Assembly (NCBI RefSeq): GCF_002834145.1
Contig: NZ_PHNT01000008.1
Location: forward strand, 1-64,000
Source: Roseovarius salinarum
Lineage (GTDB): Bacteria; Pseudomonadota; Alphaproteobacteria; Rhodobacterales; Rhodobacteraceae
Direction of reading: 5' to 3'
Length of the DNA: 64,000 bases
The translations under genes and the position numbers were made by a program. Shown here piece by piece: positions 38,547-47,946 of this stretch. The notes under the pieces are model-generated. The model saw only the letters and a program-made list of their open reading frames with translations, made no database searches and was not told where the DNA came from. How positions within the stretch are numbered: the first letter of the stretch is position 1; every line of letters begins with the position of its first letter.

Positions 38547-39508
38547 GCGCCCTGCCTCAGCACGCGCGTCATCTCGGCCAGCGTCGCCACGGCGATCTCC
38601 GCGGGGCCCGCCGCCCCGATATCCATGCCGATCGGCGCGTGGATGCGCGCGATCGCGTCCTCCGGGTGGCCCGCCTCCTTCAGGCGCGCGACGCGCTTGG
38701 CATGCGTGCGCGTCGACCCCAGCGCGCCGATGTAGAAGACATCCGAGCCCAGCGCCCTGTCCAGCGCGGCATCGTCGAGCTTCGGGTCGTGCGTGAGCAG
38801 CACAAGCGCGGTGCGCGCGTCCAGCCCGTGCGCCTCGAGCGCCTCGTCCGGCCAGTCGTGCACGATGGTCTCGCCGGGAAACCGGGATTCCGAGGCGAAG
38901 GTTTCCCGCGGGTCGATCAGAACGGGATCGTAGCCCGCGATCCGCGCCATCGGCACGAGCGCCTGCGCGATATGCACCGCGCCCACGACCAGCAGCCGCA
39001 GCGGCGGGTTGTGGATCGCCACGAACGTCTCGCCGTCATCCTCGAAGCCCGAGCGGTCCATGCGGAAACGCACGGCGTGGCCCGCGCGCTCCAGCCGCCG
39101 CTCGACGTCGACCCCGGTGACATAGGCCACCGGCTGCCGCGCGGCGCGCGCCTCGACAAGGTCTTGCAGAAGGGCCTCGGGCATGACGCTGCCCACGGGC
39201 TCGACCAGCACGCGGATGGTCCCGCCGCAGGCCAGCCCGACGGCGAACGCGTCGTCGTCGCTCACGCCGTATTCCAGCATCATCGGGCGCCCGTCCTCGA
39301 TCGCGTCGAGCGCCTCGGCCACCACCGAGCCCTCGACGCAACCGCCTGAGACGGAGCCCGCGATCTCGGCCTCGCCCGAGATCGCCAGCTGGCTGCCCAC
39401 GCGGCGGGGCGCGCTGCCCCAGGTCTCTACGACCGTGGCCAGCGCCGCGCCCTTGCCGTCACGGTGCCAGGCCAGTGCCGTTTCAGGGATGTCATCGAAG
39501 CGGTCCAT
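38543..39508 (-). CDS. XdhC/CoxI-family protein (Mo-cofactor maturation)
   Basis: A 321-residue XdhC-type protein: an N-terminal domain with GSAPRRVGSQLAIS and GSVSGGCVEGSVVAEA, and a Rossmann-like C-terminal domain (LLVVGAVHIAQALVPMARIA, VLLTHDPKLDDAALDRAL, YIGALGSTRTHAKRVARL). XdhC proteins bind and sulfurate the molybdenum cofactor and hand it to xanthine-dehydrogenase-family enzymes. First gene of the run xdhC - molybdopterin-binding - coxSLM. Confidence 0.87.
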   Translation of the reverse strand: MDRFDDIPETALAWHRDGKGAALATVVETWGSAPRRVGSQLAISGEAEIAGSVSGGCVEGSVVAEALDAIEDGRPMMLEYGVSDDDAFAVGLACGGTIRVLVEPVGSVMPEALLQDLVEARAARQPVAYVTGVDVERRLERAGHAVRFRMDRSGFEDDGETFVAIHNPPLRLLVVGAVHIAQALVPMARIAGYDPVLIDPRETFASESRFPGETIVHDWPDEALEAHGLDARTALVLLTHDPKLDDAALDRALGSDVFYIGALGSTRTHAKRVARLKEAGHPEDAIARIHAPIGMDIGAAGPAEIAVATLAEMTRVLRQGA

Positions 39509-39577
39509 GGCACCTCTCTTGGCCCTCGTCGGAATATGGCCTTCGGCGGCGTGCCGGACAAATTAAAAATGCAACGC

Positions 39578-41113
39578 TCAGCGCTCCAGCCGTGCCAGCA
39601 CGCGCGGCAGCGCGTCCGGCAGGTCCTCGGCCAGCATCGCGGGCCCGAGGGTGCGCGCGCAGTCGACGTGCAACCAGGCTGCCGCGGCGGCGGCCTGCAT
39701 CGGCGCGCGGCCGCGCGCCAGCAGCCCGGCGATGAACCCCGCCAGAACGTCGCCCGCGCCCGCCGTGGCAAGCCACGGCGCCGCACGGTCGTAGTGCGCC
39801 GAATTCAGCACGCAGCGCCCGTCGGGCGCCGCGATCACCGTGTCCGGCCCCTTGAGCAACACGACGCAGCCCGCCTGCCGCGCCGCGTCACGCGCGGCAT
39901 CCACGCGGGAATAGGCCGGGCCGCCCCCGGGCACGGCGTCCAGCCGCGCCGCGATATCGGGGAACAGCCGCGAAAACTCTCCATCATGCGGCGTCAGCAC
40001 GCAGCCCGCGTGCAACCCCGCGAAGAGGGCGCCGTCGCGCCCGAGGAGTGTCAATGCATCGGCGTCGAGCACCGCCGCGCGGGCGCTTTCCAGGGCCGCT
40101 TCGACCAGCGAGGCCTTTTCATCGCCCAGCCCAAGCCCCGGACCAAGGCACAGCGCGTTCAGCCGCCTGTCCTCCAGCAGCGCGGCCAATCCGGCGGCAT
40201 CCGGCACAGGCCGCAGCATCACGGCCGTGACCTGCGCCGCGACCTCGAGCTGCGCCGCCGGCGGCACGCCCAGGGTGACGAGCCCCGCGCCCATGCGCAG
40301 CGCACCGCGGGCGGCCATGCGCGCGGCACCGGTGCGCCCGGGCCCGCCCGACAACACCAGCGCGTGGCCGTGGCCATACTTGTGGCCGTCCGCCTGCTTG
40401 GAAAACACCCGGGGCGCCGGCGCCGCGTTGAGCTGAACCGCCTCCGCGCCGGCCCGCCCCTCCAGGCCGATGTCGGCCACCACCGTGTCGCCGCAGCGCG
40501 CCGGCCCTTCGGCCAGACGGTGCCCCGGTTTCTCGGCGTGGAAACTGACGGTCAGCGCGGCGCGCGCGGTTTCGGAATCGGCGGCGAGCATCCGTCCGCT
40601 GTCGCTGCACAGGCCCGAGGGGATGTCCACCGCGACGGTTTTCGCCGCGATCCCGGGATCGCGCGCGCAGGCCCGTGCCCAGTCCGCCAGCTCTCCGCCC
40701 AGCGCGCGTGCCAGCCCCGTGCCGAAGAGGGCGTCGACGAAAAGGTCGGCGGCCTCCGCGCAGCGCGGCGCGGCGGCGAAGGGCTGCACGTTGCCACGCG
40801 CGGCCCACCGGTCGTGGTTTGCGCGCGCGTCCGGGGGCAACTTTTCAGGCTCGCCGAACAGGTAGACCTCCACCGTCCAGCCCCAGTCGTTCAGCAGGCG
40901 CGCGATGACGAAGCCGTCGCCGCCGTTGTTGCCGGGCCCGCAGAGGACGACGGCCCGGTGCGGGGTGCGCGCCAGCTCGGGCCAGCGTTCGAAGACCGCC
41001 GCGACCACGCCGCGGCCGGCCCGTTCCATCAGCTCCGGCCCGCTTGCCGCGCCCGACTCGATGGCCTCGGATTCCAGCGCACGCATCTGTTGCGAGGTCA
41101 GAAGTTCGACCAT
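39578..41113 (-). CDS. nnr: Bifunctional NAD(P)HX epimerase/dehydratase
   Basis: A 511-residue fusion. The N-terminal YjeF domain (to about 210) has VVLCGPGNNGGDGFVIARLL and VDALFGTGLARAL with VAVDIPSGLCSD; it epimerises R- and S-NAD(P)HX. The C-terminal ribokinase-like domain (CARKD) shows GHALVLSGGPGRTGAARMAA, CLGPGLGLGD, VLTPHDGEFSRLFPD and ATAGAGDVLAGFIAGLLARG; it is the ADP/ATP-dependent dehydratase restoring NAD(P)H. Standard length. It lies opposite glnB and shares the 174-bp gap that holds the NtrC-like palindrome; xdhC follows 69 bp after it. Confidence 0.94.
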   Translation of the reverse strand: MVELLTSQQMRALESEAIESGAASGPELMERAGRGVVAAVFERWPELARTPHRAVVLCGPGNNGGDGFVIARLLNDWGWTVEVYLFGEPEKLPPDARANHDRWAARGNVQPFAAAPRCAEAADLFVDALFGTGLARALGGELADWARACARDPGIAAKTVAVDIPSGLCSDSGRMLAADSETARAALTVSFHAEKPGHRLAEGPARCGDTVVADIGLEGRAGAEAVQLNAAPAPRVFSKQADGHKYGHGHALVLSGGPGRTGAARMAARGALRMGAGLVTLGVPPAAQLEVAAQVTAVMLRPVPDAAGLAALLEDRRLNALCLGPGLGLGDEKASLVEAALESARAAVLDADALTLLGRDGALFAGLHAGCVLTPHDGEFSRLFPDIAARLDAVPGGGPAYSRVDAARDAARQAGCVVLLKGPDTVIAAPDGRCVLNSAHYDRAAPWLATAGAGDVLAGFIAGLLARGRAPMQAAAAAAWLHVDCARTLGPAMLAEDLPDALPRVLARLER

Positions 41114-41157
41114 CGGTTCCGCCTCCGGATTCTCAAATTGCCCAGTTTGCGCGCGCT

Positions 41158-41176
41158 ATGCACATTTTTTGTGCAT
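41158..41176. promoter_or_regulatory. NtrC-like palindrome upstream of glnBA
   Basis: ATGCACATTTTTTGTGCAT is a perfect inverted repeat with 7-bp arms and a 5-bp spacer. The TGCAC-N7-GTGCA core equals the enterobacterial NtrC site pattern. It lies 112 bp before the glnB start and 45 bp before the divergent nnr start. Confidence 0.65.
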
Positions 41177-41200
41177 CATCGCCCGGCGAACCGCCGGCGC

Positions 41201-41214
41201 ATTGGATTACCAAT
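41201..41214. promoter_or_regulatory. Second palindrome in the glnB leader
   Basis: ATTGG-ATTA-CCAAT is a perfect 5-bp inverted repeat with 4-bp spacer, 74 bp upstream of glnB. It may be a second operator or promoter element; no known consensus is claimed. Confidence 0.35.
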
Positions 41215-41251
41215 TCTAGCCGATTGAGGCCCCGCGAGGAAAGTGCTCTGA

Positions 41252-41626
<375 letters not shown>

Positions 41627-41659
41627 CATGCACCCAACGAAAGGAAAGGGACCAAGGCA

Positions 41660-43066
41660 ATGAGCCAGCACGCAATTCTTCAGCAGCTCAAGGAAGAAGA
41701 GATCGAGTACGTCGATCTGCGCTTCACCGACCCGCGCGGCAAGCTGCAGCACGTCACGGTGATCGCCGACGAGGTCGACGAGGACTTCCTCGAGGAAGGC
41801 TTCATGTTCGACGGCTCCTCGATCCAGGGCTGGAAATCCATCGAGGCCTCGGACATGAACATGAAGATCGACACCGAGAGCGCCTACATCGATCCCTTCT
41901 ATGCCGAGAAGACGATGTGCATCCACTGCTCGATCGTGGAACCCGACACCGGCGAACCCTATGATCGTGACCCGCGCGGCACCGCCGAGAAGGCCGAAGC
42001 CTACCTGAGATCCAGCGGCATCGGCGACAAGGCCTTCTTCGGCCCCGAGGCGGAATTCTTCCTGTTCGACGACGTGCGGTTCTCCAACTCGATCAACAAG
42101 GTGTCCTACGAGGTCGACGCGATGGACGCGTCGTGGAACACCGACACCGAGTACGAGATGGGCAACATGGGCCACCGCCCCGGCGTCAAGGGCGGCTATT
42201 TCCCCGTGAACCCGGTGGACGACGGCCAGGACATCCGCAGCGAGATGCTGTCGACGATGAAGCGGCTGGGCATGAAGGTCGACAAGCACCACCACGAGGT
42301 GGCCAGTTGCCAGCACGAGCTGGGGCTGATCTTCTCGAGCCTGACCGACCAGGGCGACCAGCTTCAGAAGTACAAGTACGTCATCCACAACGTGGCGCAG
42401 GCCTACGGCAAGTCGGCCACCTTCATGCCCAAGCCGATCGCGGGCGACAACGGCACCGGCATGCACGTCAACATGTCGATCTGGAAGGACGACAAGCCGC
42501 TCTTTGCCGGCGACAAGTACGCCGACCTCAGCCAGGAGGCGCTGTGGTACATCGGCGGGCTGCTCAAGCACGCCAAGACGCTCAACGCCTTCACCAACCC
42601 CTCGACCAACAGCTACAAGCGCCTGATCCCGGGCTTCGAGGCGCCGGTGCTGCGCGCCTATTCGGCCCGCAACCGCTCGGGCTGCATCCGGATCCCGTGG
42701 ACGGAAAGCCCCAAGGCCAAGCGCGTCGAGGCGCGGTTCCCCGATCCCTCGGCAAACCCCTACCTGTGCTTCGCGGCGCTGCTGATGGCCGGGCTTGACG
42801 GGATCAAGAACAAGATCGATCCGGGCGAGGCGATGGACAAGAACCTCTACGATCTGCCGGCCGAGGAGCTTCAGGGCATTCCCACCGTCTGCGGCAGCCT
42901 GCGCGAGGCCATCGAATCCCTGGAAGCCGACCATGACTTCCTGCTGGCCGGCGATGTCTTCACCAAGCACCAGATCGAGGGCTACATCGAACTGAAGATG
43001 GAAGAGATCGAGGCCTACGAGCACACGCCGCACCCGGTCGAGTTCCAGATGTACTACAGCTGCTGA
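41660..43066 (+). CDS. glnA: Glutamine synthetase, type I
   Basis: A 468-residue dodecameric GSI that makes glutamine from glutamate, ammonia and ATP. Motifs: [32 protein letters not shown] (metal), [49 protein letters not shown] and [20 protein letters not shown]. The adenylylation tyrosine is Y397 in [10 protein letters not shown], so the enzyme is of the GlnE-controlled beta subtype. It starts 33 bases after glnB with AAGGAAAGGGAC upstream. A hairpin terminator follows. Confidence 0.98.
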   Translation: MSQHAILQQLKEEEIEYVDLRFTDPRGKLQHVTVIADEVDEDFLEEGFMFDGSSIQGWKSIEASDMNMKIDTESAYIDPFYAEKTMCIHCSIVEPDTGEPYDRDPRGTAEKAEAYLRSSGIGDKAFFGPEAEFFLFDDVRFSNSINKVSYEVDAMDASWNTDTEYEMGNMGHRPGVKGGYFPVNPVDDGQDIRSEMLSTMKRLGMKVDKHHHEVASCQHELGLIFSSLTDQGDQLQKYKYVIHNVAQAYGKSATFMPKPIAGDNGTGMHVNMSIWKDDKPLFAGDKYADLSQEALWYIGGLLKHAKTLNAFTNPSTNSYKRLIPGFEAPVLRAYSARNRSGCIRIPWTESPKAKRVEARFPDPSANPYLCFAALLMAGLDGIKNKIDPGEAMDKNLYDLPAEELQGIPTVCGSLREAIESLEADHDFLLAGDVFTKHQIEGYIELKMEEIEAYEHTPHPVEFQMYYSC

Positions 43067-43089
43067 CCCACACGGTTGGCGAACACCCG

Positions 43090-43114
43090 GGGGCGCCCTT
43101 TGGGGCGCCCCTTT
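43090..43114 (+). terminator. Terminator of glnBA
   Basis: Stem GGGGCGCCC / GGGCGCCCC (9 bp) with loop TTTG, followed by TTTCG, 23 bases after the glnA stop. Confidence 0.75.
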
Positions 43115-43311
43115 CGCTTCGCGCGTTGGCGCCCGGCCGGGAGTGCCGTGACGGCGCCTCCGCTCAAGGCGACTGGATCACTGCCCGACAACTCAAGGTT
43201 TATTAATTCGTCCTTTTTGTGGCACCCGCCCGAATGCTTCCGCATTTGCGACATACTCATTACCCGTTTGCCGCGCACCATCGGGCCGAAGCAAAGTCAG
43301 GGAGGTCGCCA

Positions 43312-44262
43312 ATGACCACCGGGAAGCAATGGGTCAAGGCCGGGCTGGTCTTTCTGGAAAAGGAAGACCGCGACATCGCCGCGCTCGGCAGCCGCATCAG
43401 CGACACGATGCAATCCCTGGGCGAATCGGTGACGGGCATCCGCGTGATCTCGCAGACCCAGGTCCGGGTTACCGCCCGGCAACATCAGGTTCGCGTCACC
43501 CTGCAAGCCGAACAGCCGGTGCCGATGATCGGGACCACCGCCCAGGAGGTCATCCTGGTCACGGTTGCCGAGGGCGAGGAGGCCGACGCGCCGGACGGCA
43601 CCGGCCGCTCGGACCGGCTGCTGGCATATCTGGTCAAGAAGCTGCATGAAACGCTGCGCTGCGACTACATCCAGTGGCTAAGCCCCGAAACCGTCGTAAG
43701 CGCACCGGATTTCGCCGCCGCCGCGCGCGGCGAACGGCCGCGCCGGGCCGGCTGGTCGCGACGGTTCGCGCACCGGCATGCCAGGGGATTGAAACGGACA
43801 GCGACCAGGGCGCGCGCCGACCGCCCCGCCCCTGCGGCGGCCGCGGAAACACCCCCAGGGGCGGCGCATGCCGCGCGCGACCGCTTCCCCTCGATCGAGG
43901 AGACAAGCCGCATTCTCGAGGCCCGTCTCGACACCGAGGATCCAGCCGGCGCGCCGGCGCATGCCCCGGAAGCCGACACTGCCGCCGCCACGGCCACCGA
44001 GGGGCACGGCAGCGATCACGTTGCGGACAACGACGGCCACGCCGACTCCGCCCCGCTGCGCCTGGGGGCTTGGATAATGTCCTTCGCCGTGGCCCTGTTC
44101 TCGCTGCCGGTGGGTGCAGCCCTTGTGGTCTACACCATGCTGCGCGGCGAAAACCCGCGCCTCGCATTCCAGTCGATGGCGCTGACGGGCACCTTCATCG
44201 GCCTCGGCACGACGGCCTCCGCCTCCGAGATCATCGGTGTCGTGGCAAGCCTCGCCGCTTGA
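43312..44262 (+). CDS. Two-span membrane protein, paralogue A
   Basis: A 316-residue protein of unknown function. Residues 1-130 form a compact domain (LVFLEKEDRDIAALGSRISD, IGTTAQEVILVTVAEGEEAD, LLAYLVKKLHETLRCDYIQW). Residues 135-250 are a disordered basic then acidic linker. Two membrane segments close it (LGAWIMSFAVALFSLPVGAA and ALTGTFIGLGTTASASEIIG). The C-terminal part PLRLGAWIMS..PVGAALVVYTMLR matches PMKLTVYTLG..AIGAALLVYTALR of the protein at 45413. GGGAGG precedes ATG 43312. Confidence 0.72.
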   Translation: MTTGKQWVKAGLVFLEKEDRDIAALGSRISDTMQSLGESVTGIRVISQTQVRVTARQHQVRVTLQAEQPVPMIGTTAQEVILVTVAEGEEADAPDGTGRSDRLLAYLVKKLHETLRCDYIQWLSPETVVSAPDFAAAARGERPRRAGWSRRFAHRHARGLKRTATRARADRPAPAAAAETPPGAAHAARDRFPSIEETSRILEARLDTEDPAGAPAHAPEADTAAATATEGHGSDHVADNDGHADSAPLRLGAWIMSFAVALFSLPVGAALVVYTMLRGENPRLAFQSMALTGTFIGLGTTASASEIIGVVASLAA

Positions 44263-44348
44263 AGGCGCGGACCATCCGCCGACATGAAAACGTCGCGCGG
44301 ATGGTGTAGGCTGCCGGCACACCGAAGTCAGGGTCCGGGGGTCACGCG

Positions 44349-45308
44349 ATGCTCAAACGTCTTGTTGCCGCGGCGGCGCTGGCACTCGCGCCGGGATGTG
44401 TCACCGCCGAAACGCTTTCCTTCGTCGTGCTGGGCGACATGCCCTACGGGCCGCCCGAGCGGGTCTACCCGCCCTACGCGGCGCTGATCGACCGGATCAA
44501 TGCCATCGACCCCGACCTCGTGATCCACGTCGGCGACACCAAGTCCGGCGGCGCCCCGTGCTCGGACGAACTCCTTTCGGAACAGCTCGATTTCCTCGAA
44601 CGTTTCGAAGCGCCCACCCTCTACACCCCCGGTGACAACGAATGGACAGACTGCCACCGCACCGCCGCGGGTGGCTTCGATCCGGTCGAACGGCTGGCAT
44701 ACATCCGGCGCACCTATTTCGCCGATCCCGGCCGCTCCTTCGGGGCCGAGAGGATCACCGTCCGGTCACAGGCCGCCGGGGGTTACCCCGAGAACGTGCG
44801 CGCGATGCTGGGTGACGTGATGTTCGTGACGGCCCATGTCGTAGGGTCGAACAACAACCTCGAGCCGCGCCCGGCCGCCGCAAGAGAGCATTTCGCCCGG
44901 GACGCCGCCAACATCCGCTGGCTGCGGGCCAGCTTCGCCGAGGCCGCGCAGGCCCGCGCCGTCGTTCTGGCCATCCATGCCGACATGTTCGAGTTCGCCT
45001 TCGGCCCGCCTTGGGATCCGGAGGGGTTCCTGCGCCATTCCGGCTTCAAGCGCTTCGGCGAGGCTCTGGTCGAAGAGGCGAACGCCTTCGGCCGCCCGGT
45101 GCTGCTGGTCTTCGGCGACAGCCACCGGTTCCGCATGTTCCGTCCCTTCCGGAAGACGGCGCCGACTGTCATGGCGCTGGAGACCTTCGGCGCGCGGCAC
45201 ATGCACGCGGTGCAGGTCGACGTGACACCGTCTGCCGCGTTTCCCTTCGCCGTGCGCCCGGTGATCAACCCGGCACGGCCGGTCCGGCCCGCCGACGGCA
45301 GCGAGTGA
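44349..45308 (+). CDS. Secreted metallophosphoesterase
   Basis: A 319-residue exported calcineurin-like phosphoesterase. Signal peptide MLKRLVAAAALALAPGCVTA. Metal motifs: FVVLGDMPYG (D), VIHVGDTKSGG (GD), TPGDNEWTDCHR (GDN), VLAIHADMFEF and FGDSHRFRMF (GDxH-like). It would hydrolyse phosphate esters in the periplasm; substrate unknown. It lies between two paralogous membrane-protein genes on the same strand, 86 bp after the first and 104 bp before the second. Confidence 0.82.
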   Translation: MLKRLVAAAALALAPGCVTAETLSFVVLGDMPYGPPERVYPPYAALIDRINAIDPDLVIHVGDTKSGGAPCSDELLSEQLDFLERFEAPTLYTPGDNEWTDCHRTAAGGFDPVERLAYIRRTYFADPGRSFGAERITVRSQAAGGYPENVRAMLGDVMFVTAHVVGSNNNLEPRPAAAREHFARDAANIRWLRASFAEAAQARAVVLAIHADMFEFAFGPPWDPEGFLRHSGFKRFGEALVEEANAFGRPVLLVFGDSHRFRMFRPFRKTAPTVMALETFGARHMHAVQVDVTPSAAFPFAVRPVINPARPVRPADGSE

Positions 45309-45412
45309 CACGGCGCGGCGGCAGTTTTCACCGTCGCGCCACATTTGCAGCAAACTGCGCCCAAAGTGTCGGGGTTAATTCGGATTGACCCTGTCAGAGG
45401 CAAAGACGAACG

Positions 45413-46189
45413 ATGACCTATCGAGAACCCGGAACCGTCGCGGCCCTTCAGTTCAGCAAGCGCCCGGCCATGGACTTTCCCGATGTCGTGGAGGAACTCG
45501 ACATCGCGCTGAACAGCCTCACGGCGAAACGGCGCAGCGTGTCGTGGGATTGCGACGACATCGCGATCATCGACCGCGACGCCGTGCGGATCGCCCTGGG
45601 CTGGTTGCCGCCGGCACAGGACACGGAGTCGTGGTACCTGGTCATCGCCGTCGGCGCCGGCCGGCCGGGCACCGGCGGGCCGGTTTCACCGGACATCTGC
45701 GAGCACCTCAAGACCATGATCGTGGACCGCGCGCATGGCTACCTCGACTGTGACTCGGTGCTGCACAGCCGGGCAGACCAGCCCGTCGGCGCGGACCTGA
45801 TCGACCTCGTGTCCGACCGGCTGCGCGAGACCGAGCGCGCCGCAACCCGACCGGCGGCCGCGCAGCAGGCAAGCGACGACAACGTCATGTGCGCCACCGG
45901 CCATACCCGGCTCCACGAAGCCGCCCGGCGCACCTCGCCGTGGTATCACCCGGCAGCCCGGGCCTCGGAACAAAAGACGGTTCCGGAGGCAGACGCGGCT
46001 GAACAGGATCTGCGCGCGGCGATGAGCGGGCAAACCGGCGGTCAGGCGCCCGAGGAAGCCTCTCTGCCGATGAAGCTCACGGTCTACACGCTCGGCGCGA
46101 CCATGCTGATCCACGTCCCGGCGATCGGCGCGGCGCTGCTGGTCTACACCGCGCTGCGCGAACACTATGACGCGCCGATGGCGGCCTGA
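45413..46189 (+). CDS. One- or two-span membrane protein, paralogue B
   Basis: A 258-residue protein related to that at 43312. N-terminal domain: FPDVVEELDIALNSLTAKRR, SVSWDCDDIAIIDRDAVRIA, SWYLVIAVGAGRPGTGGPV. Then a linker of about 90 residues and a membrane segment PMKLTVYTLGATMLIHVPAI with GAALLVYTALREHYDAP. It ends soon after, lacking the second half found in paralogue A. I know no function; this N-domain plus C-terminal membrane pair appears restricted to Rhodobacterales. The gene overlaps the convergent DUF3445 gene by 25 bases. Confidence 0.7.
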   Translation: MTYREPGTVAALQFSKRPAMDFPDVVEELDIALNSLTAKRRSVSWDCDDIAIIDRDAVRIALGWLPPAQDTESWYLVIAVGAGRPGTGGPVSPDICEHLKTMIVDRAHGYLDCDSVLHSRADQPVGADLIDLVSDRLRETERAATRPAAAQQASDDNVMCATGHTRLHEAARRTSPWYHPAARASEQKTVPEADAAEQDLRAAMSGQTGGQAPEEASLPMKLTVYTLGATMLIHVPAIGAALLVYTALREHYDAPMAA

Positions 46190-46932
46190 TCCCGCGCCAG
46201 GACGTAAGTGTGGATCGAGAACACGCAGGCGCGCGTGCGCGGCAGTCGCAGCACGCATTGCCGCTCCGACCGCAGGTAGGGATGTTCTTCCGACGGCCGG
46301 TCCGTCAACGTGCGCGGCGCGCTGCGCGAGCGGGGCTGATGAAGCGCAGCATCCGCGTAGGCCAGCGCGTTGTATCGCCACAGCGGACGCCCCGGGCGGA
46401 CCCCGTCGAACAGCCGTTGCACGCGCCTGGCCAAGTTGGCGTCGTATTCCGGCACGGGATCGTGGATGGCCAGCAGGGGCCGGCCGATCTTGTCCGCCAG
46501 CCGCCAGCTGGCGGGAAAGCAAAGGACGGCGGCCGTCAGAACGTGCTCGGCGCCCCCCTCGGGTTTTTCCATCAGGCACAGGTCCTCCTGCACCAGCAGG
46601 CCCAGAGTTCCCATCGGGTCGGCGCGATCGAGCGCCACGGTCACCCCGTCGGGCCGACGCACGCGACCCGACGAGACGACATAGCCCGCCGCGTGGCGGT
46701 CCAGCCAGTCCACAACGAAATCCAGAAGCTCCTGCGCGGCCGCATCCGCGCCGGGCGTGACGGCAAGGACGCTTTCACGGCACTGCGCGAGAAGCCGTGC
46801 CCGTTCGGCCATCTGGGCCGCGAAGGCCTCGTCGGCGTGCAGCCAGTCGCGCTCGTCAAGCGGCGCGATCCCCGGCAGGGCGGGGTGCGCGGCCACGTCG
46901 TATGGCAGGGCGGTCTGCAGGATGCATGTCAT
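46165..46932 (-). CDS. Haem-dependent oxidative N-demethylase family protein (DUF3445)
   Basis: A 255-residue DUF3445 protein. Family segments: PYDVAAHPALPGIAPLDERDWLHADEAF-like opening, LGLLVQEDLCLMEKPEGGAE, VLTAAVLCFPASWRLADKIG, RPLLAIHDPVPEY and RSERQCVLRLPRTRACVFSIH. In characterised relatives this fold binds haem and demethylates secondary amines such as dimethylamine or related compounds. No partner reductase is adjacent. The last 25 bases overlap the convergent membrane-protein gene. Confidence 0.82.
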   Translation of the reverse strand: MTCILQTALPYDVAAHPALPGIAPLDERDWLHADEAFAAQMAERARLLAQCRESVLAVTPGADAAAQELLDFVVDWLDRHAAGYVVSSGRVRRPDGVTVALDRADPMGTLGLLVQEDLCLMEKPEGGAEHVLTAAVLCFPASWRLADKIGRPLLAIHDPVPEYDANLARRVQRLFDGVRPGRPLWRYNALAYADAALHQPRSRSAPRTLTDRPSEEHPYLRSERQCVLRLPRTRACVFSIHTYVLARDQAAIGAS

Positions 46933-47001
46933 GCGGGTCGCAGGTTAACCCGGTTCGGCCCGGGGCGCATCCGCAAAAACGGCTCGGGCCAAGTCCCGTG
47001 C

Positions 47002-47946
47002 TCACCCTGCCCTGCGCTGCGACTTGCACCGGTACATCCGCGCGTCCGCCACCGCCAGAAGTTCATCCAGCGTTGCGCCGTCCTCCGGCGCGGCGGCGCC
47101 GCCGACCGATGCCGTGGCGCGCAACGCGACCCGCGCGCCCCCGGCCGGTGGCTGCCAGGAAACCGGGGCGGCGACCGCCCGCTCGGTCTGCGACAGGAGC
47201 CGGGCCAGCCCGTCGGTGTCCTGCCCCGGGCACCAGAGCACGAACTCGTCCCCGCCCGGCCGGCCGGCGACGCCTGCCCCGCCGACGACATCCCGCAGCG
47301 CCGCACCCACCGCCCGCAGAACCGCATCGCCGGCGGCGTGGCCGTACCGGTCATTGAGCGCCTTGAACCCGTTCAGGTCAGCGTAGAGCACAACACCCGC
47401 CGCCGTCGGGGCGGCCAGGTCCCGCCGCATGCGCGCGGCCAGCCCGCGCGCATTGAGCAACCCCGTCAGATGGTCCGTTTCACTGAGCCGCCGCAGCCGC
47501 GCGGCCTCGGCGGCCATGTCCTGCTGTTTCTGACGGGGCCACGTGGGATCGGCGCCCTCTGTCGGGTCGGTCTGCAGGTCGACCGCCGCGAGGTTGTGCA
47601 GCATCCTGCCGCTTTCATCGCCCTGCAGCACCAGAAGCGGGATCTCGGGACTCAACGGCCCGGCCACGCGCCACGCCGTGAACAGCATGCGCCGCCCTGC
47701 GCAGTTAAGCGCGACCGGCAACGGCAAGGAGCAGGTGGCCGCCTTGCCGAGCGTATCGGCGATCGCCCGGCGCCCCCCGGCGGCAATGTCGAGAATGCTG
47801 TCCCCTTCGTCCAGCGCGAACAGGTTCGCCGCCCGGCGATTGGTGCCGCGCACCCGGCCATCGGGCGCGACGAGCAGGACCGGCTGCGGCGCGAACGCGA
47901 ACCCCGCAAGCAAAACGGCCGTGCCCATATCAGGCAAGGAATTCAT
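47002..47946 (-). CDS. PAS-like domain diguanylate cyclase (GGDEF)
   Basis: A 314-residue protein: an N-terminal PAS-like sensor (PQPVLLVAPDGRVRGTNRRA, NLFALDEGDSIL) and a GGDEF domain from about residue 150 (SETDHLTGLLNARGLAARM, YADLNGFKALNDRYGHAAGD, VAGRPGGDEFVLW). The GGDEF signature is intact, so it probably makes cyclic di-GMP; no EAL domain. ATG 47946 overlaps the upstream gene by 17 bases, showing tight coupling with the MetOD1-like protein. Confidence 0.87.
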   Translation of the reverse strand: MNSLPDMGTAVLLAGFAFAPQPVLLVAPDGRVRGTNRRAANLFALDEGDSILDIAAGGRRAIADTLGKAATCSLPLPVALNCAGRRMLFTAWRVAGPLSPEIPLLVLQGDESGRMLHNLAAVDLQTDPTEGADPTWPRQKQQDMAAEAARLRRLSETDHLTGLLNARGLAARMRRDLAAPTAAGVVLYADLNGFKALNDRYGHAAGDAVLRAVGAALRDVVGGAGVAGRPGGDEFVLWCPGQDTDGLARLLSQTERAVAAPVSWQPPAGGARVALRATASVGGAAAPEDGATLDELLAVADARMYRCKSQRRAG

